From REEP01 sp964517265 (GTDB taxonomy: Bacteria; Pseudomonadota; Alphaproteobacteria; Rhodospirillales; Defluviicoccaceae), in assembly GCA_964517265.1 (NCBI GenBank), contig CAZFBS010000084.1:1-6546 (forward strand): a stretch of DNA of 6,546 nucleotides, read 5' to 3'. Positions 1 to 5,634 of this stretch are shown piece after piece. The translations under genes and the position numbers were made by a program. Position 1 is the stretch's first letter. The number at the start of each line of letters is the position of its first letter. The notes beneath the pieces were generated by a model that was not told the DNA's origin, searched no databases, and saw only the letters and a list, made by a program, of their open reading frames with translations.

Positions 1-36
1 GCTGATCATGTCGAAGGACACGAAGGACAGGATCAT
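1..36 (-). CDS. Possible 5' end of a further minus-strand gene (partial)
   Basis: An ATG at 36-34 on the minus strand lies one base past the stop codon of the DUF302 gene (TGA at 40-38, then G, then ATG). It opens a frame of 12 codons without a stop up to the window edge, reading MILSFVSFDMIS. A one-base gap in the same direction is typical of translationally coupled operon genes, and the short hydrophobic peptide could begin a membrane or exported protein. No clear Shine-Dalgarno sequence is visible in the overlapping 3' end of the DUF302 gene. Twelve codons are too few to identify a family, and an internal ATG at 9-7 is an alternative start. Confidence 0.3.
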   Translation of the reverse strand, partial: MILSFVSFDMIS

Positions 37-37
37 C

Positions 38-424
38 TCAGATCGCTTCGACGGCCTTCGCCAGAAGGTCGCGCACCTGGCCTGCGACGGCCGTCAATTC
101 GGCGTTCTCGATCGCCTGCATAGACGCCACCGGGTCGATCGCGCTGACTTCCACACCGCCCTCGACTTCGCGCAGGATGACGTTGCAGGGCAGCATCGCA
201 CCAACCCGAGGCTCGATCCCGATCGCCTGATGCGCCATCTTCGGATTGCAGGCGCCGAGAATGCGATACGCCGGCATCTCGACATCGAGCTTCTTCTTCA
301 TCGTGGCCTGGACGTCGATCTCGGTCAGTACGCCGAAGCCATGGTTCGCGAGCGCTTCGCGCGTACGAGACTCGACGTCATCGATGCCCGCGCCGGAAAT
401 CATTCGATTGATCGAATAGGTCAT
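38..424 (-). CDS. DUF302 family protein
   Basis: A 128-residue protein recognised as DUF302 by its motif order. It has GFGVLTEIDVQATMKKKL at about residues 29-46, then YRILGACNP at 53-61, IGIEPRVGAMLPCN at 68-81, and a VEVSAIDP strand at 91-98. Two cysteines, Cys59 and Cys80, sit in the family's conserved positions. The length matches a stand-alone DUF302 domain, and there is no signal peptide or membrane segment, so a cytoplasmic location is expected. The biochemical role of the family is not established. It is often found near sulfur, redox or metal-stress genes, which fits the OsmC and DUF411 neighbours. The start is the ATG at 424-422, preceded by GGGAG (438-434) at 9-nt spacing. A REP-like hairpin lies about 48 bp upstream. 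The gene may be co-transcribed with a gene starting at 36. Confidence 0.88.
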   Translation of the reverse strand: MTYSINRMISGAGIDDVESRTREALANHGFGVLTEIDVQATMKKKLDVEMPAYRILGACNPKMAHQAIGIEPRVGAMLPCNVILREVEGGVEVSAIDPVASMQAIENAELTAVAGQVRDLLAKAVEAI

Positions 425-471
425 TGCCAGTTTCTCCCTTTTATTTGCGAAGGTACTTGATCCGCGCGTGG

Positions 472-499
472 GGTAGAATAGCCGAAGGGGTATTTTACC
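472..499 (+). repeat. REP-like hairpin element, copy 1
   Basis: The arms GGTAGAATA (472-480) and TATTTTACC (491-499) form a 9-bp stem with one G-U wobble (G476 with T495), around the 10-nt loop GCCGAAGGGG. A near-identical element lies at 618-645 in the opposite orientation. The form (GG..GAATAGCCGAAGG.GTATT..CC) resembles a widespread class of short intergenic palindromes in proteobacterial genomes. That family link is from memory, not a search. It sits about 48 bp upstream of the DUF302 start and could fall in its 5' untranslated leader. Confidence 0.6.
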
Positions 500-561
500 G
501 CATGTGTGGCCTCCGTAGCCGTCGGGAGCTTACCATCGCTGAAGGCAACCGCAGTTGTCGG

Positions 562-588
562 GCGGGTCAAACGCCCAGGATGACCCGC
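562..588. other. Hairpin-forming inverted repeat between the two REP-like elements
   Basis: GCGGGTCA (562-569) and TGACCCGC (581-588) are perfect 8-bp inverted repeats around an 11-nt loop. A competing stem, GGGCG (560-564) with CGCCC (572-576), shares bases with the first arm, so the two structures exclude each other. No T-run follows on either strand, so it does not look like a standard intrinsic terminator. It lies downstream of the OsmC gene and upstream of the DUF302 gene, both on the minus strand. Confidence 0.5.
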
Positions 589-617
589 AGGATGATTCTC
601 GATCAACAAAGACATTC

Positions 618-645
618 GTCGGAATACGCCTTCGGCTATTCCAAC
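618..645 (-). repeat. REP-like hairpin element, copy 2 (inverted)
   Basis: Read on the minus strand, this element is GTTGGAATA, loop GCCGAAGGCG, TATTCCGAC. The 9-bp stem again carries one G-U wobble. It matches copy 1 (472-499) in GAATAGCCGAAGG and GTATT, with one central difference, and looser similarity continues past the stem into an ATGT on the far side. The element ends 8 bp after the stop codon of the OsmC gene, so it would be transcribed in that gene's 3' untranslated region. A role in mRNA 3'-end stability, known for REP elements elsewhere, is possible but not shown. Confidence 0.6.
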
Positions 646-652
646 CGACAGG

Positions 653-1180
653 CTATCCCGGCGACGTGCTACGCGCTGTCTCGACCGTGGGGGTGACGGG
701 GACGGGGTTGCGCAGGCTTTGCAGCACCACGCAGTAGCGCTCGGTCAGGCGGATCAGCGTGTCGATCTGCTCGGGCGCCGCGTCGGCGTCGAGTTGGAAG
801 CGAAGCCGGATTGCCTGGAAGCCGACAGGGGCGTCCTTGGCCACACCCAGCGTGCCGCGGAAGTCGAGATCGCCCTCGGCGGAGATCACGCCCCCTTTCA
901 GCGTGATGCCGAGCGCCGTTGCAACCGCCCGCACCGTCACACCGGCGCAGGCGACCAGCGCCTCCAGCAGCATGTCGCCGGAACAGGCGAGGCTGCCGTC
1001 GCCACCGGTGGCGGGATGGAGGCCGGCGGTGATGAGGGCCTGGCCGGTTTCCACCTTGCAGGCGATCGCCGCGTCGCCCAGGTTGCCTTCGGCCTTGAGG
1101 GTGTAGAGGGCGCTCTCCGGCGCGCTCTTGTACTGCGCCTTGAGGGGCGCCTGCAGGTCGCGGAGGTCTTCGGCGTTCAT
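653..1180 (-). CDS. OsmC/Ohr-family thiol-dependent peroxidase-like protein
   Basis: A 175-residue OsmC-family protein. These cytoplasmic dimers reduce organic hydroperoxides with a pair of active-site cysteines. The family signature is ACSGDMLLEALVACAGVTVR (about residues 65-84) with Cys78 on the central helix, and the second cysteine is Cys150 in RYCVVLQSL. The GDLDFRGTLG strand at about 103-112 is also typical. The ATG at 1180-1178 is chosen because AAGGAGAG lies about 7 nt upstream. A longer frame, starting at 1228, adds a low-complexity Arg/Ala/Pro stretch with no family match. Two further cysteines (41 and 66) are present. It is divergent from the DUF411 gene and ends just before a REP-like hairpin. 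It could be an OsmC-like subgroup protein rather than true Ohr or OsmC, and its substrate cannot be told from sequence. Confidence 0.9.
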   Translation of the reverse strand: MNAEDLRDLQAPLKAQYKSAPESALYTLKAEGNLGDAAIACKVETGQALITAGLHPATGGDGSLACSGDMLLEALVACAGVTVRAVATALGITLKGGVISAEGDLDFRGTLGVAKDAPVGFQAIRLRFQLDADAAPEQIDTLIRLTERYCVVLQSLRNPVPVTPTVETARSTSPG

Positions 1181-1311
1181 GTCGGCAACTCTCCTTCTCG
1201 AAGCGGGCCTTGCCGGTGCGGGAACCACTCGGCGGCGCGATTGCCGCGGCAGGTCTCTGGAAATTCGGGCGTCGCTTGCCCAAATCGTACACCGGGTTTG
1301 GAGGAGTTGTC
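1181..1311. promoter_or_regulatory. Divergent intergenic region, OsmC / DUF411
   Basis: These 131 bp separate the starts of two divergent genes and must hold both promoters unless transcription comes from farther away. Shine-Dalgarno sequences are clear at both ends: AAGGAGAG on the minus strand near 1188-1195, and GGAGGAG at 1300-1306 on the plus strand. The 10-bp palindrome TGCCGCGGCA lies at 1242-1251, near the middle, and is a weak candidate operator. I could not place convincing -35/-10 pairs. Confidence 0.45.
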
Positions 1312-1761
1312 ATGATCAGACGGATAGCAACGATCGCTGTTGTGCTCGCGACCACCGCCGCGGCATCGGTAGCCCTGGTGCCGAAATCGTTTGCCGAGGA
1401 GATCGCGGTCTACAAGGCGCCCTGGTGCGGCTGCTGCGAGGCCTGGGCCGATCACCTCCGCGAGAGCGGCTTTTCCGTCACGGTCACGGAGATCGACGAT
1501 CTCGCCTCCCTCAAGGCGCAGCAGAGCGTGCCGACGGCTTTGCAATCGTGCCATACCGCAGTCGTCGACGGTTACACCATCGAAGGGCACGTTCCCGCCT
1601 CCGACATCGCGCGGCTTTTGGCGGAGCGGCCCGATGCGGCGGGACTCGCCGTTCCCGGCATGCCGATCGGCTCGCCAGGGATGGAGCAGGGGGACCGGCG
1701 CGATCCGTATGCCGTGATCCTGTTCGGCGAGGACGGGGAGTCGGTCTTCTCCCGCCACTGA
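1312..1761 (+). CDS. DUF411 (CopG-like) periplasmic metal-binding protein
   Basis: A 149-residue protein of the DUF411 family, which includes CopG-type copper-resistance proteins. Residues 1-28 are a signal peptide: basic MIRR, a hydrophobic Ala/Val core, and probable cleavage after SFA. The mature protein begins EEIAVYKAPWCGCCEAWADH. The CGCC motif (Cys39, Cys41, Cys42), Cys80-His81 in LQSCHTAVVDGYTIEGHVP, and His93 are the expected metal ligands or redox residues. Length and motif order match a complete family member. The ATG at 1312 follows GGAGGAG at 5-nt spacing. An in-frame ATG at 1210 would bury the signal peptide and is rejected. Copper binding in the periplasm is the best guess from CopG, though other thiol-reactive metals cannot be excluded. 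A probable terminator follows the stop. Confidence 0.9.
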   Translation: MIRRIATIAVVLATTAAASVALVPKSFAEEIAVYKAPWCGCCEAWADHLRESGFSVTVTEIDDLASLKAQQSVPTALQSCHTAVVDGYTIEGHVPASDIARLLAERPDAAGLAVPGMPIGSPGMEQGDRRDPYAVILFGEDGESVFSRH

Positions 1762-1764
1762 TCC

Positions 1765-1792
1765 ACGCGCTCGGGCGGCCGCGTCTTTTTTT
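1765..1792 (+). terminator. Probable Rho-independent terminator after DUF411 gene
   Basis: ACGCG (1765-1769) and CGCGT (1780-1784) form a 5-bp GC-rich stem with a GC-rich 10-nt loop, then C and seven T residues (1786-1792). It begins 4 nt after the stop codon of the DUF411 gene. The stem is short, but the T-run is conspicuous in this GC-rich sequence. Confidence 0.55.
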
Positions 1793-1825
1793 CGGGTAAA
1801 AGCCGGTTATCTGGGAAGGTTATCG

Positions 1826-1841
1826 ATCGCACCGGTGCGAT
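1826..1841. promoter_or_regulatory. Perfect 16-bp palindrome upstream of lipase gene
   Basis: ATCGCACCGGTGCGAT reads the same on both strands with no mismatch. It lies 43 bp before the lipase start codon, in the 92-bp leader between the terminator and that gene. Position and symmetry suit a binding site for a dimeric regulator, or a short hairpin in the mRNA leader. No matching regulator is identified. Confidence 0.4.
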
Positions 1842-1884
1842 TGGTGTGAGCGCCGGCGTGCAACCGCTATCGGGAGAGGCATGA

Positions 1885-3456
1885 ATGTCGCTGTTTGGTC
1901 TTTATCAACCGCAGGCCGTCGCGGAGATGGCCGCGCTGTCCTATGCCGCCTACGGCAACGGCAGTGGGGCTCTTGACCAGCAGCTGAATGAGTATGCGCC
2001 GGCCTGGAAGCCGCTCGGACCTGAGGAGCTGGGATTGGACCCCGGGCTCTTCACCGCGGGTGGCTATTACCAACGCAATGACGCGGCGGGCTACGCGGCG
2101 CTTGAAGGCGAGCGTCTCGCCATCGTGTTCCGTGGCAGCGACTCCGCGCGGGATCTGGTCCGAACCGGGTTTGCGCAGAAGGATTATTTCAATAATCTTC
2201 AGCCGTTGATCGAGGCGTCGCTGACCTACGCCGGCGCGATCGGGGCGCGGGAGATCGTGCTGACCGGCCACAGCCTTGGCGGCGCGATGGTGCAGCGAAC
2301 GGCAGCGTTGATCGACCGCTTCACGGTTCCCGATGGCGCCGACTGGCAGATGGCGGCGTTCGGCTCGCCCGGCACCGATGTCGATAACACGACGCCATTC
2401 AGCCGAACCGTGCTCAATCTTGCCCATGCGGGGGACCCGGTTCCGGATGGCCGCATCCTCTCGAGTCTCCAGCAGCATGGGCCTTTCGCAACCCTCGAGC
2501 TGCCGAACGTGAAGGATGCGGACACCTTGTTTGAGTTGGCGCGGCAGAAGCAGGCGCAGGAGCGCGATCCCGCGCTCGTCACCGAGCACGACATCCTGCG
2601 CTATCGGCTCAGTGTGGATGCGCTCGCGCAGTCGGATCTCTCCGCATTGGCCGACAGCGAGACGAGGGCGGTCGTCCTCGATGCGGCGAACGGGGCGGCG
2701 AGCAATGATGTCTATGCGATTGGCAGCGCCAATCGGCTAGTTCTCGGCCTTGCCGGCGACGACCGGCTGATCGGAAGCGAGCATCGCGACCTGATCGACG
2801 GCGGGGCCGGGAACGATGTCATCGCCGCCGCAGCGGGTGATGATATCGTGATGGGCGGGCCGGACAACGACACTGTCGACGGTGGGGCCGGCTTCGACGT
2901 GGCCTTGTTTGCGGCCGAGTCGATGGATTATGCGCTGTTCACCTCGGACGGTTGGACAGCGGCGATTCCCCGGGTGCCGGAGACCGCGCCTGATGGAACG
3001 GACCTGGATGGGACGGATCTGCTCGCCAACATCGAAAGCATCGGGTTTGCCGACGGGCCGGTGACGCCGCCGGGCGAGAACTTCGATGCGCTCGCCTATA
3101 CCGCATCCTACCCCGACCTGATTGAGGTGTTCGGGGCCGACAGCGACGCCGCGTTCCGGCATTTCGCTGAGTATGGATACCATGAGGGCCGCGGCGTGAC
3201 CTTCGATGGGCTCGAGTACATCGCGTCGTACCCGGACCTGATCGAGGCCTATGGGCCGGACCGGGACGCCGGCAGCCTGCATTATATCACGTTCGGTGCC
3301 GACGAAGGCCGAAGCAAGGACACCTTCGATGTCGCGCAGTACGTGAACCGCTATCCCGATCTGCGCAATGCCTTCGGCAGCGACGAGCAGGCAGCCGTCG
3401 TTCACTACATCGTGGCGGGATACGAAGAAGGACGCAGCGACGACATCCTGGTTTGA
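1885..3456 (+). CDS. RTX-type lipase (class 3 fold) with C-terminal tandem repeats
   Basis: A 523-residue predicted secreted lipase/esterase. The N-terminal domain (about 10-240) is of the Lipase_3 type: ALSYAAYG near 17-24, AIVFRGSDSARD at 79-90, and the nucleophile elbow GHSLGG at 128-133 with Ser130. Asp184 in HAGDPVPDG and His235 in EHDILRY fit the other triad positions. Residues 289-338 hold RTX-like calcium-binding repeats (GDDRLIG, GGAGNDVI, GDDIVMGG, DGGAGFD). Residues 339-390 resemble the strand segment that often follows RTX repeats, ending NIESIGFADG. Three repeats of about 40 residues then run to the end. No signal peptide is present, so uncleaved C-terminal type I secretion is expected; no ABC exporter genes are in view. 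The ATG at 1885 follows GGAGAGG (1873-1879); an ATG at 1881 is out of frame. Its stop lies 6 bp from the stop of the converging regulator. Substrate is unknown. Confidence 0.88.
   Translation: MSLFGLYQPQAVAEMAALSYAAYGNGSGALDQQLNEYAPAWKPLGPEELGLDPGLFTAGGYYQRNDAAGYAALEGERLAIVFRGSDSARDLVRTGFAQKDYFNNLQPLIEASLTYAGAIGAREIVLTGHSLGGAMVQRTAALIDRFTVPDGADWQMAAFGSPGTDVDNTTPFSRTVLNLAHAGDPVPDGRILSSLQQHGPFATLELPNVKDADTLFELARQKQAQERDPALVTEHDILRYRLSVDALAQSDLSALADSETRAVVLDAANGAASNDVYAIGSANRLVLGLAGDDRLIGSEHRDLIDGGAGNDVIAAAAGDDIVMGGPDNDTVDGGAGFDVALFAAESMDYALFTSDGWTAAIPRVPETAPDGTDLDGTDLLANIESIGFADGPVTPPGENFDALAYTASYPDLIEVFGADSDAAFRHFAEYGYHEGRGVTFDGLEYIASYPDLIEAYGPDRDAGSLHYITFGADEGRSKDTFDVAQYVNRYPDLRNAFGSDEQAAVVHYIVAGYEEGRSDDILV
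3082..3453 (+). repeat. Three tandem ~40-residue repeats in the lipase C-terminus
   Basis: Units begin at 3082, 3202 and 3325 (residues 400, 440 and 481), with periods of 40 and 41 residues. The shared pattern is FD-x2-x-Y-x3-YPDL-x3-(F/Y)G-x6-A-x3-HY/F-x3-G-x2-EGR. YPDL and EGR are kept in all three units. The repeats differ at many codons, so they are old duplications rather than recent copies. Similar repeats occur, to my memory, at the ends of secreted alphaproteobacterial proteins, where they may act in binding, folding or export. Confidence 0.85.
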
Positions 3457-3462
3457 TCTATT

Positions 3463-5499
3463 CTATCCGATCCGTCTCGCCGCCGAGCGGAACAGCTCCG
3501 CGTCCTCCGGGGAAAACCGCATCGCGGCGAGAAAATCCTCGACGCTGTAGTGTGGATCGGTCTCGGCGACGGCGGTGCGGTAATTCCGCGCCTCGGCGAG
3601 GCGGCCAGCCAGCGCCAGGCTGTAGGCGGCGATCGCGAAGATATGCACATGCGCGTTCGGCCGCGCGGCGGCCTTGATCCCGCATGCGGCGGCCTCCTCG
3701 AACCGGCCGAGCCGCAGCAGTGCCATCGCCCGGGCCCCGAGCATGCCGAACAACAGCGGATCGAACGGGCTGAGGCGCTGCGAGTGGTGGGAGCAGGTGA
3801 TGGCGGCCTCGGGATCGCCCAGTTGCGCCTGGACGAAGGCGAGCGTGTAGTGGCCGAGCGCAAAGTTGGGGCTGAGGTCGACCGCCTCCTCCAACTCGAC
3901 CACAGAGCGGCCGAGGCTTCCCCGCAGCCAATGCGCCCGGCCCATCGCCCAATGCGCCGCCGGATCGCGATCGTCGGCCATCAGGCTCTGGCCGGCGGTG
4001 GCGAACGCCCGATCGACCTCCGAGGAGCGCTCCGCCCAGCCCTGGAACGCGTTCTGGAAGTGGGTGAAGGAGAGCCCGGCATAGGCGCGGGAGAACGTAG
4101 GATCGAGCTGCACCGCGGTCGCGAAGAACTGCCGGGCACGCTCGTTGTCGGCCCGGTTGAACCGGTACATGTGCCACAAGCCACGATGATGGGCCTCCCA
4201 TGCGTCGAGCGAGTTCGGCGGCCGCAGGATCGCCCGGTTGGATTCATGGGCTTCAATCTCGTGGGCGATTGAGGCGACGATCCTGTTGCCGATCTCATCC
4301 AGGACGAGGAACGTATCGTCCGCCGGTTGATCGAATACCTCCACCCAGACGATCCGGGCGGTGCGCGTTTCGGCAAGCTCGACCGCCACCGTCAGGCGGC
4401 GGTCATGGCGCTGCAGCCAGCCGCTGACGACGTAATCGACATCCAGCATCCGGCCGGCCGCCTCCGCCGGGATGCCGCGCTCGCGAAGGGCGAACACGGT
4501 TCCCTGCGCGATGACGAACAGGCTTCGCAGCTTGGCCAGCCGGGTGATGACGTCATGAACGAGACCGCCGGCCGGTCCACCAGAGGTATCGGCTTCGGCT
4601 GACGAATCGATGAAGGGCATGATCGCAACGGAGGCGCGCCTCGCTGCGCCCGCCGCCGTATCTTCCGGTCTTTTGTTGGGCGCGGGGATCGGCTCGGCAA
4701 CGATCACGCCGCCTTGCATGCCCCGGGCCGTTTGCAGCCGGGCCGTGCGCCACGCCTCGCGGATGGGTGCGGGATCGAGCCCCTCGGCCTCAAACAGGCG
4801 GACAGTTGCCGCCAGATGCTCCTCGCCGTCGCGAATGCGCCCGCGCCGCGCAAGGGCGTCAAGAAGGGCTTGATGCGCCCGGCACTCGAACGGGGCAAGC
4901 CGCAGCCACGGCTCCAGGACAGCGAAGATCGCATCGCCCTCGATGTGTCGCACCAGATGATTGAGCAACGCCGCCTGGCTGCCGCGGAACTGGCGGCGCT
5001 GCGCGGTGAGCCAGCCGGTGAACATCGGACTGCGTTCGATCTGGAGCCCTTCGAGGAAGTCGCCGGCGAAGAGGTCCGAGAGCGCGCGCACCCGCTCTGC
5101 CGCAAGCGTCTCGATTCCCTTGTTGATCGCGCGAGCGACCTCGACGGCGTCGACACGGCAATCCGAGACGTCAAGCCGGATCGTATCCGCATGGGCCTCG
5201 ACCCTGCGTCGGCCCGGCTCATCCACCGCCTGCCTGATCTTGCTGAGGCACCAGCGAAGCTCGCCGCGGGGATCATTGGGAACATCCCACAGCAATTCGC
5301 ACAAATGGCTGCGGCCCATCGGATGGGGCGCCAGCACGAGATAGGCGAGCAGCGCGCGGACCTTGCGCGAGGACGGTAGTCTCAGCGGAACGCCATGGCG
5401 GCGGATCGCGAACGGGCCCAGCAGCGTGACCTGCAGCGAGGCGCCGTCGCCTTCGCGTATCGCCTCCGATTCCACGGGCGATTCCACGCCATCTCCCAC
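3463..5499 (-). CDS. BTAD/SARP-like transcriptional regulator with TolB-like domain and TPR array
   Basis: A 678-residue regulator from the GTG at 5499. Residues 22-110 form an OmpR/SARP-type winged helix (LQVTLLGPFAIRR, then ALLAYLVLAP, LCELLWDVPND and LRWCLSKIRQ). Residues 115-255 are a bacterial transcriptional activation domain of helical repeats. Residues 288-415 match the TolB-like segment found in CadC/adenylate-cyclase-type regulators (SVAIMPFIDSS, then LDVDYVVSGWLQR, LTVAVELAETRTARIVWVEV). Residues 440-655 hold about five TPR units, for example around 452-485, 513-546, 547-580, 585-618 and 619-650. No NB-ARC ATPase or receiver domain and no membrane segment is visible, so it should be a cytoplasmic DNA-binding protein sensing through protein or ligand contact. 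It is divergent from a methyltransferase gene, its most likely target. The frame stays open to 6366 opposite that gene, but this upstream part has no domain. Confidence 0.85.
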   Translation of the reverse strand: MGDGVESPVESEAIREGDGASLQVTLLGPFAIRRHGVPLRLPSSRKVRALLAYLVLAPHPMGRSHLCELLWDVPNDPRGELRWCLSKIRQAVDEPGRRRVEAHADTIRLDVSDCRVDAVEVARAINKGIETLAAERVRALSDLFAGDFLEGLQIERSPMFTGWLTAQRRQFRGSQAALLNHLVRHIEGDAIFAVLEPWLRLAPFECRAHQALLDALARRGRIRDGEEHLAATVRLFEAEGLDPAPIREAWRTARLQTARGMQGGVIVAEPIPAPNKRPEDTAAGAARRASVAIMPFIDSSAEADTSGGPAGGLVHDVITRLAKLRSLFVIAQGTVFALRERGIPAEAAGRMLDVDYVVSGWLQRHDRRLTVAVELAETRTARIVWVEVFDQPADDTFLVLDEIGNRIVASIAHEIEAHESNRAILRPPNSLDAWEAHHRGLWHMYRFNRADNERARQFFATAVQLDPTFSRAYAGLSFTHFQNAFQGWAERSSEVDRAFATAGQSLMADDRDPAAHWAMGRAHWLRGSLGRSVVELEEAVDLSPNFALGHYTLAFVQAQLGDPEAAITCSHHSQRLSPFDPLLFGMLGARAMALLRLGRFEEAAACGIKAAARPNAHVHIFAIAAYSLALAGRLAEARNYRTAVAETDPHYSVEDFLAAMRFSPEDAELFRSAARRIG

Positions 5500-5634
5500 G
5501 CTCACCTCCACGGGTGACCGATACGGTGGGGCAATCAGCGCTGCTGCGCCAAGGGCGGGCCAGATTGGGTCGACGTCTCTGCCCGTCCGCACGCGACAGC
5601 ATAGCACGAACATCCATTCCGATGGAGGAAACCG
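5500..5634. promoter_or_regulatory. Divergent intergenic region, regulator / methyltransferase
   Basis: If the regulator starts at 5499, this 135-bp segment holds promoters for both genes. On the minus strand GGAGGTGA (5509-5502), a perfect match to the anti-Shine-Dalgarno sequence, lies directly before the GTG at 5499, with 5 nt from GGAGG to the start. On the plus strand GGAGGAA (5624-5630) precedes the ATG at 5635 by 4 nt. An ATG at 5613-5611 in the regulator frame would leave only 21 bp between the genes, has only a weak upstream GGAATGG, and encodes a Trp/Pro/Cys-containing stretch without family match. I see no convincing -35/-10 pair or paired operator. Confidence 0.5.

Noticed and set aside
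8..460. 150-residue plus-strand open frame opposite the DUF302 gene
   Set aside because: It lies antisense to a clear DUF302 protein, has no family features and is His/Arg/Asp-rich, as shadow frames in GC-rich DNA are.
424..696. 90-residue plus-strand frame across the DUF302-OsmC gap
   Set aside because: It is largely translated REP-like hairpin sequence (the EYAFGYSN stretch) and has no good ribosome site or family match.
1181..1228. N-terminal extension of the OsmC gene
   Set aside because: The ATG at 1180 has a good Shine-Dalgarno sequence; the extension is low complexity.
1210..1311. N-terminal extension of the DUF411 protein
   Set aside because: It would place 34 residues before a clear signal peptide; the ATG at 1312 has GGAGGAG at the right spacing.
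1181..1311. CueR-type copper operator upstream of the DUF411 gene
   Set aside because: I looked for a spaced ACCTTCC/GGAAGGT-like dyad and found none.
669..1355. 228-residue minus-strand frame overlapping the OsmC gene
   Set aside because: Arg/Pro/Gly-rich out-of-frame shadow of the OsmC gene, and it runs into the start of the DUF411 gene.
2737..3405. 222-residue minus-strand frame opposite the lipase C-terminus
   Set aside because: Antisense to well-supported RTX and repeat coding sequence, with no recognisable domain.
3550..4272. 240-residue plus-strand frame opposite the TPR region
   Set aside because: Antisense shadow of the regulator; composition is Arg/Gly/Ala-rich with no motif.
4714..5379. 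221-residue plus-strand frame opposite the BTAD region
   Set aside because: Antisense shadow of conserved winged-helix and BTAD coding sequence.
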